DNA of 64,000 nucleotides from Mangrovibacterium lignilyticum. GTDB lineage: Bacteria > Bacteroidota > Bacteroidia > Bacteroidales > Prolixibacteraceae. The notes under the pieces were generated by a model. It saw only the letters and a program-made list of their open reading frames with translations. It did not search any database and was not told where the DNA came from. A program made the translations under genes and the position numbers. How positions within the stretch are numbered: the first letter of the stretch is position 1; every line of letters starts with the position of its first letter. This document shows, piece after piece, positions 57,256 through 64,000 of this stretch. The DNA is taken from NCBI RefSeq assembly GCF_010882175.1, contig NZ_WKLH01000001.1, forward strand, positions 248,001 to 312,000, read 5' to 3'.

Positions 57256-57406
57256 TCTTCAGTTTTTTGCCGGTCTCTACAAAACTAAGTTTTTTTGATT
57301 AACGGCGTAATAAAGCGCTGCAATAAACAGTTAATTGTTGAGAACTCAGGCAGGATATTTGTAGGCTGCCTAACATTAATGCTAATTTTACAGTTCCTTT
57401 AAAAAC

Positions 57407-60400
57407 ATGCTAATGAAAACAAGATCCGTGTTGTTCGCGCTTACAATATGCCTCTTCTCTTCGCTCACCTTCGCTCAGGAAACAATTCATAACCAATCGC
57501 CTTCTTCTGACATTCAGAATGCCAAAGACCTGTTTGCCAAAAATCAGTTTATTTCGGCCGGCGAATGTTTTGCCCAGATTGAGAGAAACAGCGAAGCAGG
57601 CTCTGAAATAAACACTGAAGCCATATACTACCAAGCTCTTTGCGGCTTGCGAACTGATTCCAAAAACAGCGAACCCCGGATGGAAAAGTTTCTACGCGAC
57701 TATCCTCAAAGTCCGTATACCGATGCTGCCAATTTTGAATTGGCCAATGCTTGGTTTAAAGACCGCAAATATTCGAAGGTTGTAAAACTATACCGGGACC
57801 TTCCAAGATACAGCTTTTCCCGCCACGACCAAAGTCGGATTAGCTATCAAAATGGTTATTCACTTTTTCAAATTAAACGTTTCGACGAAGCCGAAAAAGA
57901 ATTCAACAAGGTCAGAAAGGGAAATTCTGAATATGCTCCTCAATCAACTTACTATTGGGGGCACATCAATTACATGAACGATAATTTTGACAATGCCCTT
58001 GCTGCTTTTGATCAATTGAAGAACAACCCCGCCTTTGCTCCGGTTATCCCCTTTTACATGAGTCAGATTTATTACAAGCAGGGAAGATATGCCGAGGTCA
58101 TTGAGTTCGCTGAGCCTTTGATCCAAAAAGCCGACAAACAGCAACTCCCTGAATTGTCAAAAATCATTGGTAGTTCTTATTTCCATTTGCAACAATTCGA
58201 CCAGGCGATTCCCCATTTAGAGCGTTACTTTGACGCGTCGAAAAGCCGCCAGCGCGACGAAAATTACTTATTTGCTTATTGCTATTACCGCACCGGACAA
58301 TACGATAAAGCCATCACGCCATTCGAGTATGCTTCCGCCGGCAAAGATGAAATGGCTCAAAACGCCTACTATCACCTGGCAGATTGCTACATTCACACAG
58401 ACGATAAAAACAAAGCAAGGATCGCTTTTGAAGCAGCTTCGGAGATGGATTTTGACGAAACGATCAAAGAAGATGCCTTGTTCAATTATGCGAAGATTAC
58501 TTACGAATTATCGTACTCCCCTTTCAACGAAACCATCAACGCTTTCGATAAATACATTAGTCTTTATCCGAACTCGGAACGGAATGATGCCGCTTACAAC
58601 TACCTGGTTCAGGTGTATATGAGCACCAGTAATTTCAAAGATGCTGTAGCTTCCATCGAAAAAATAAAGGTAAAAAACCAAGCAATCCGCCAGGCTTATC
58701 AGCGTGTAAGTTACTATCGTGGACTCGAGTTTCTTAATAATCTCGCCTATCCCGAAGCGATTGAAAGGTTCAACACATCGCTGGAAAACGGAGAATTCAA
58801 TCCGGAACTGCGAGCTAAAGCGACTTTCTGGAAAGCCGAAGCCAACTACCAATTGGGCAACTATCAAACTGCCATTAACGGCTTTGAGCGCTTCGGTCAA
58901 ATGCCTTCAGCAAAAACAACTCCCGAATACCAAAACTATAACTACAACCTCGGCTACGCCTATTTCAAGCTAAAAGACTACGAACAGGCGACTCTGGCTT
59001 TCAATAAATTCGTTCAAAACAGCCCCGAGAAAAATGAGAAACTCGCTGATGCGTTCAATCGCTTGGGGGATTGCAATTACATCAGCCGAGACTTCACATC
59101 TTCGGCAAACAATTACGCCAACGCTTTGAGCATAAATAGCTACGATGCTGACTATGCCCTTTTCCAAAAAGCAATGAGCGAAGGAGTGCAACGCCATCCA
59201 GAGCAGAAAATCAATAGCTTACGAATTTTACTTCAGGATTATCCGACATCGGCTTACGTTGATGACGCCCTTTATGAACTTGGGAGGACTTACGAACGCC
59301 AAAGTCAATTGGAAACTGCCATTTCCTATTACAAGAATTTGTTGGATGAATTCCCGCAAAGCAGCTATCGTTCGAGAGCTTTGCTGCAATTGGGATTAAT
59401 CAGCTACAACCAATCAGACTACAACAAGTCGATGAATTATTACAAGCAGATTACAGAGAAATACCCGGATAGCGAAGAAGCTCAAGCTGCCATGTTGGGG
59501 ATCAAAAACAACTATATCGAGTTGAATAATGTTGATGCCTACTTTAACTATGCCAAACGCCAAGGCTCCAACGTTCAGGTTACTGCCAGCGAACAGGATT
59601 CTGTAACTTATCTCGCAGCAGAAAAATCGGTTATGAGCAAAGACCCGAAAGCAGGTCAACAGCTGGAGCACTACCTACAAGCATACCCGAACGGAAGTTT
59701 TAGTCTGAATGCCCGCTTTTACCTGGCGGAAAGTAAATACAATAACGGTCAATACTCGGCAGCTCTAAAAGATTACGAACTAGTACTGGATCGAACTGAC
59801 AATATTTTCACCGAAGCAGCCCTATCGCGTGCCGCCGAATTGCAATATAATGCAGCAAATTACGCACAGGCGTTAATGCATTACCAACGACTGGAGGTGA
59901 ATTCCGGCAATAAATGGAACCTTTTGAAAGCAAGAGCCGGAATTATGCGCTGCCAATACGAATTGGGTAACTTCTCTGCAACTATCGAAGCGGCACAAAA
60001 CGTTCTGTCCTCTGAAAACCTATCGGAAATGCAGAAAAGGGAAGCCAATTTCAAATTGGCTAAATCGTACCTTCAAACCGACAAATCCCAAGAAGCCTTA
60101 CCGCTGTTTACGGAACTGGGGGAAGACACCCAAACACCTGAAGGAGCTGAAGCAAAATATCAAACGGCTGAAATTCTTTTCAACCAAAATAAAACCATGC
60201 GGGCCGAAAATGAAATCATGGACTTCATTTCGAAAAATACGCCTCATCAGTTTTGGTTAGCCAAAAGCTTCGTTTTACTTGCCGATATTTATCTGCGCAA
60301 AGGCGATCTGTTTCAGGCCAAACACACCCTGATGAGCATGATTGAAAATTATCCGGAAGAAAACGACGGAATTATTGATACAGCCAAAGCCAAACTCCAA

Positions 60401-60490
60401 CACCTGGAAGAACTCGAAAAACAAGAACAATCCCAAAAACCGGAACCAATGCAAATTGATCCGCAAAACAATCAGGACACAAAAGAGTAG
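57407..60490 (+). CDS. Large exported tetratricopeptide-repeat protein
   Basis: 1027 residues. Seen: signal peptide (about 1-24, cut after LTFAQ; a second ATG two codons on is equally possible) and then TPR-type helical pairs along nearly the whole length, for example YFDASKSRQRDENYLFAYCYYRTGQYDKAI and ALLQLGLISYNQSDYNKSMNYYKQITEKYPDSEEA; the tail is Gln/Pro-rich (about 1000-1027). Known: such proteins are scaffolds in envelope complexes. The stop codon shares a base region with the next gene (TAGTG, with a GTG that can start it), so the two are likely translated together and work together at the outer membrane. Function not established. Confidence 0.88.
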   Translation: MLMKTRSVLFALTICLFSSLTFAQETIHNQSPSSDIQNAKDLFAKNQFISAGECFAQIERNSEAGSEINTEAIYYQALCGLRTDSKNSEPRMEKFLRDYPQSPYTDAANFELANAWFKDRKYSKVVKLYRDLPRYSFSRHDQSRISYQNGYSLFQIKRFDEAEKEFNKVRKGNSEYAPQSTYYWGHINYMNDNFDNALAAFDQLKNNPAFAPVIPFYMSQIYYKQGRYAEVIEFAEPLIQKADKQQLPELSKIIGSSYFHLQQFDQAIPHLERYFDASKSRQRDENYLFAYCYYRTGQYDKAITPFEYASAGKDEMAQNAYYHLADCYIHTDDKNKARIAFEAASEMDFDETIKEDALFNYAKITYELSYSPFNETINAFDKYISLYPNSERNDAAYNYLVQVYMSTSNFKDAVASIEKIKVKNQAIRQAYQRVSYYRGLEFLNNLAYPEAIERFNTSLENGEFNPELRAKATFWKAEANYQLGNYQTAINGFERFGQMPSAKTTPEYQNYNYNLGYAYFKLKDYEQATLAFNKFVQNSPEKNEKLADAFNRLGDCNYISRDFTSSANNYANALSINSYDADYALFQKAMSEGVQRHPEQKINSLRILLQDYPTSAYVDDALYELGRTYERQSQLETAISYYKNLLDEFPQSSYRSRALLQLGLISYNQSDYNKSMNYYKQITEKYPDSEEAQAAMLGIKNNYIELNNVDAYFNYAKRQGSNVQVTASEQDSVTYLAAEKSVMSKDPKAGQQLEHYLQAYPNGSFSLNARFYLAESKYNNGQYSAALKDYELVLDRTDNIFTEAALSRAAELQYNAANYAQALMHYQRLEVNSGNKWNLLKARAGIMRCQYELGNFSATIEAAQNVLSSENLSEMQKREANFKLAKSYLQTDKSQEALPLFTELGEDTQTPEGAEAKYQTAEILFNQNKTMRAENEIMDFISKNTPHQFWLAKSFVLLADIYLRKGDLFQAKHTLMSMIENYPEENDGIIDTAKAKLQHLEELEKQEQSQKPEPMQIDPQNNQDTKE

Positions 60491-60516
60491 TGAAAAAGAA
60501 ACAATTTAGGGACGTA

Positions 60517-62298
60517 ATGAAAACACAATATCTCAAACATTTCGCATTAACCGGCTTATTGGGACTCAATTTGCTGGTGGCTTCGGCACAACAAGACAGC
60601 ACGCAACTTCGGAAAGAGGTTGAAGTTGTGAAAGCTTACACACCGACAATTTCGGATGCCTATAAAATAAACGACAAGCCACAAATTGCCGCTCCTCCGG
60701 CCAAGAAACCGGTGTTTGACTACCAAATCAAAACGCAGCCCATGATCACCAGCTTTAATGTTGAACCGGTACAGGCTGCAAAAATGACGACAGAACCCGG
60801 TGAGCCATTGAACCGTGGATTGTTGAAACTCGGCGCAGGCAACTATATGAGTCAGTACGGCGAATTCTTTTACAATACTAGAGCCGGTCGAAACAGCAGC
60901 ATTGGCTTACACCTGAAAAGCCATCTTTCGAACGGAAAAATTAAACTGGAGAATGATGATAAAGTAAAGGCTCCTGACAACAATAATGTCGCTGAATTTT
61001 TCACCAAACACGACTTGCGATCCGGAATTCTTCAAACAAAGCTTTTCTACGAACGTAAATCATTCCGTTATTATGGATACACCGGCGAACAGTTGCCAGA
61101 CGATCAAAAGGAGATCTACATTCCGATGTGGAACGAGAAACAAGCATTCCCCAAAGCCGGGGTGTCAATCGACTACGAGAAAAAGTATGATAAACGAGCA
61201 GCGATGAATTTTAAGACCGGACTGAAATACCAGTATTTTGGCAGTCAAACCGGGCAACGCGAACACTTGGTTAATTGGGATGGTTATTTCACAGCTCCAA
61301 TTGAATTAATGGAAGGCGTTTTAGATGCCGGAATAACTTACAGCTCAACTGACAGTGTGTACTTCAGTAACACGGAAAAAACAGACAAGCGAAACCAAAC
61401 GGTTTTGAAATTCAACCCGGCAGCTGTTTTCGACACCGAGGTTTTAAAATTCAAACTGGGTATTAATAGCTATACCGTTTTTGATAAAGAGGCGGACATT
61501 GACTACATGCTTGCCCCAAATACCAGAATTGAATACATGCCGATAAAAAATGTGCTGACCCTATACGCCGGTACGGATGGCTACCTGCAGCAAAATAACT
61601 ATTCAGTCATTGCGGAAGAAAATCCTTTCGTTTCCCCGGATCAGAACATCAAAAATACAAAATACCGCTACATTCTCACCGGAGGAATCAAAGGTAAGTT
61701 TATCCCCAATTTAAGTTATGGCCTACAGGTAGACTATGCCAATAGTAAAGATCAACATTTCTACTACCTCCAAAACAAGGAAATTACCCAAGGAGGAACG
61801 ACCAGTCTATATCAGAACAACACCTTCGATGTGCTATATGACAAAGTAAAGCAGTTCTCCCTCGGTGGTGAGTTGCATTACACGCTGAATAATGAAATGG
61901 ATATTCGTTTTCAGGCCAAATATCATTCCTACAAGTTAGACTCTTTGCAGGAAGCCTGGCTAAAGCCCTCTTTCGAATCGTCTGCTTCGTTCTATTATGA
62001 TCCTGAAGGCCCCCTAAGATTTACCGCTGACGCTTATTTTATTGGAAAACGAAACTCGTTAATTCAAACATCGCACGAGGATCTCGACAACCTTGCAACA
62101 AGCACAATTACGACGAGCAATGAAGTAACCGAGCTGCATTCTGTTATTGACCTCAATTTCGGAGTTGAGTACCAATTTACAAATCAATTGAGCTTTTGGG
62201 GACGGGCAAACAACATCACGTTTCAAAAATATGAGCTTTTCCCCGGCTACATGAATCAAGGCCTCAACCTCCTTATTGGAGCAAGTTTTTCGTTCTAA
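60517..62298 (+). CDS. Outer-membrane beta-barrel protein, TonB-receptor-like without a plug
   Basis: 593 residues from ATG 60517, which gives a clean signal peptide (MKTQYLKHFALTGLLGLNLL, cut after ASAQ). A GTG at 60490, whose first base is the last base of the previous stop, would add nine residues. Seen: a short N-terminal region (RKEVEVVKAYTPTISDAYKI) and many amphipathic strands ending NLLIGASFSF, with a terminal aromatic as in barrel proteins. There is no plug domain and no SusC junction motif. Known: similar proteins are annotated as TonB-dependent receptor-like; no ligand is known. Coupled to the TPR gene before it. Confidence 0.82.
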   Translation: MKTQYLKHFALTGLLGLNLLVASAQQDSTQLRKEVEVVKAYTPTISDAYKINDKPQIAAPPAKKPVFDYQIKTQPMITSFNVEPVQAAKMTTEPGEPLNRGLLKLGAGNYMSQYGEFFYNTRAGRNSSIGLHLKSHLSNGKIKLENDDKVKAPDNNNVAEFFTKHDLRSGILQTKLFYERKSFRYYGYTGEQLPDDQKEIYIPMWNEKQAFPKAGVSIDYEKKYDKRAAMNFKTGLKYQYFGSQTGQREHLVNWDGYFTAPIELMEGVLDAGITYSSTDSVYFSNTEKTDKRNQTVLKFNPAAVFDTEVLKFKLGINSYTVFDKEADIDYMLAPNTRIEYMPIKNVLTLYAGTDGYLQQNNYSVIAEENPFVSPDQNIKNTKYRYILTGGIKGKFIPNLSYGLQVDYANSKDQHFYYLQNKEITQGGTTSLYQNNTFDVLYDKVKQFSLGGELHYTLNNEMDIRFQAKYHSYKLDSLQEAWLKPSFESSASFYYDPEGPLRFTADAYFIGKRNSLIQTSHEDLDNLATSTITTSNEVTELHSVIDLNFGVEYQFTNQLSFWGRANNITFQKYELFPGYMNQGLNLLIGASFSF

Positions 62299-62641
62299 AT
62301 CCGGCTATTTTGATGTTGTATAAAACACGCCAACACTGAACATTCAACGAATTGAATTAAACAGCTGATTTTCTGAAATTTAATTTTTAATTTCTTGTTG
62401 AAAACTTTCGCCTTTTCGAGACAAGAACCGGTCTTATGCAGCAGTATTTTTGCTATATTTGCATGTTACTGCGGGAGATGAAACAAACGATTTGAAATTA
62501 CAGAAACAATTCACCGAAATCAGGTACTTTCCCGGTAAACATTCGGTCAGCATTCCATTGAAAGCTGATGAAGTCAAAATCCAATAGGTTAGCGCCTTGA
62601 TGGAATATTTAAACTTTTAGGAAGAACCAAACATTTAATAA
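62299..62641. other. gyrB leader and promoter region
   Basis: 343 bases. Two TAnnTTTG boxes lie close together, TATTTTTG (62445-62452) and TATATTTG (62454-62461), giving a gyrB leader of about 170 bases. A frame from 62402 to 62587 is open but has no ATG and runs across both boxes; its last 40 codons read like ordinary protein (QKQFTEIRYFPGKHSVSIPL), so it could be a gene remnant. I see no terminator for the upstream barrel gene. Confidence 0.5.

Positions 62642-64000
<1,359 letters not shown>

Overview
The window comes from a Bacteroidota chromosome, most likely a marine or sediment member of the Marinilabiliales (Prolixibacteraceae-like). The lineage is inferred from gene types, not from a marker-gene comparison. 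The support is: two SusC/SusD pairs, an ECF-sigma/FecR pair, GH97, an amylase with a type IX secretion (T9SS) sorting tail, and several promoters with the Bacteroidota -7 box TAnnTTTG instead of -35/-10 boxes. No tRNA, rRNA, CRISPR array, transposase or phage gene was seen. The first gene (cysteine desulfurase-like) and the last (gyrB) are cut by the window edges.

Region 1 (1-8.4 kb): the end of a class V aminotransferase, then on the minus strand an ECF sigma factor, FecR anti-sigma, STN-containing SusC and SusD. This is a substrate-sensing outer-membrane uptake locus with no enzyme of its own. Region 2 (8.5-29.4 kb): a starch/maltodextrin utilisation locus arranged around a LacI-type regulator. 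The minus-strand side encodes a sugar MFS permease, beta-phosphoglucomutase, GH65 phosphorylase, a SusA-like GH13 and a second GH13 lipoprotein. The plus-strand side encodes SusC, SusD, a SusE/F-like starch-binding lipoprotein, a T9SS-type GH13 amylase and GH97 SusB. A perfect 16-bp palindrome before susC, and a copy of its core before the permease, are the likely LacI operators. Together the genes describe starch capture and cleavage at the surface, import, periplasmic trimming, maltose uptake, phosphorolysis to beta-glucose-1-phosphate and conversion to glucose-6-phosphate.

Region 3 (29.3-46.6 kb) is a mixed stretch. It holds a 21-bp-period degenerate repeat between convergent genes, a flavin reductase-rubredoxin fusion, a C69 dipeptidase, ribosomal protein L19, a YitT-family membrane protein, a patatin/beta-barrel protein, a GH16-like lectin protein with a helical repeat N-terminus, a secreted class-I amidotransferase-like protein that lacks its catalytic triad, RF3, a UPF0316 protein, SerA, transketolase, an SGNH hydrolase and a small P-loop ATPase. 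Region 4 (46.6-51.2 kb) holds uxaB-uxaA for hexuronate catabolism, behind two operator-like sites, and a flavodiiron protein. Region 5 (51.3-64 kb) is mostly envelope and housekeeping: MltG, two tandem paralogous secreted proteins, MurB, a glycosyltransferase, a tiny acidic lipoprotein, an FtsE-type ATPase, a large TPR protein coupled to an outer-membrane barrel protein, and gyrB.

The most unusual items are the phased 21-bp repeat at 29392-29655, the pseudoenzyme at 37921-39027, the 22-bp-arm inverted repeat at 33963-34009, the helical-repeat/lectin protein at 36343-37794, and the regulatory layout of the starch locus. I did not find a clearly new defence or mobile system.
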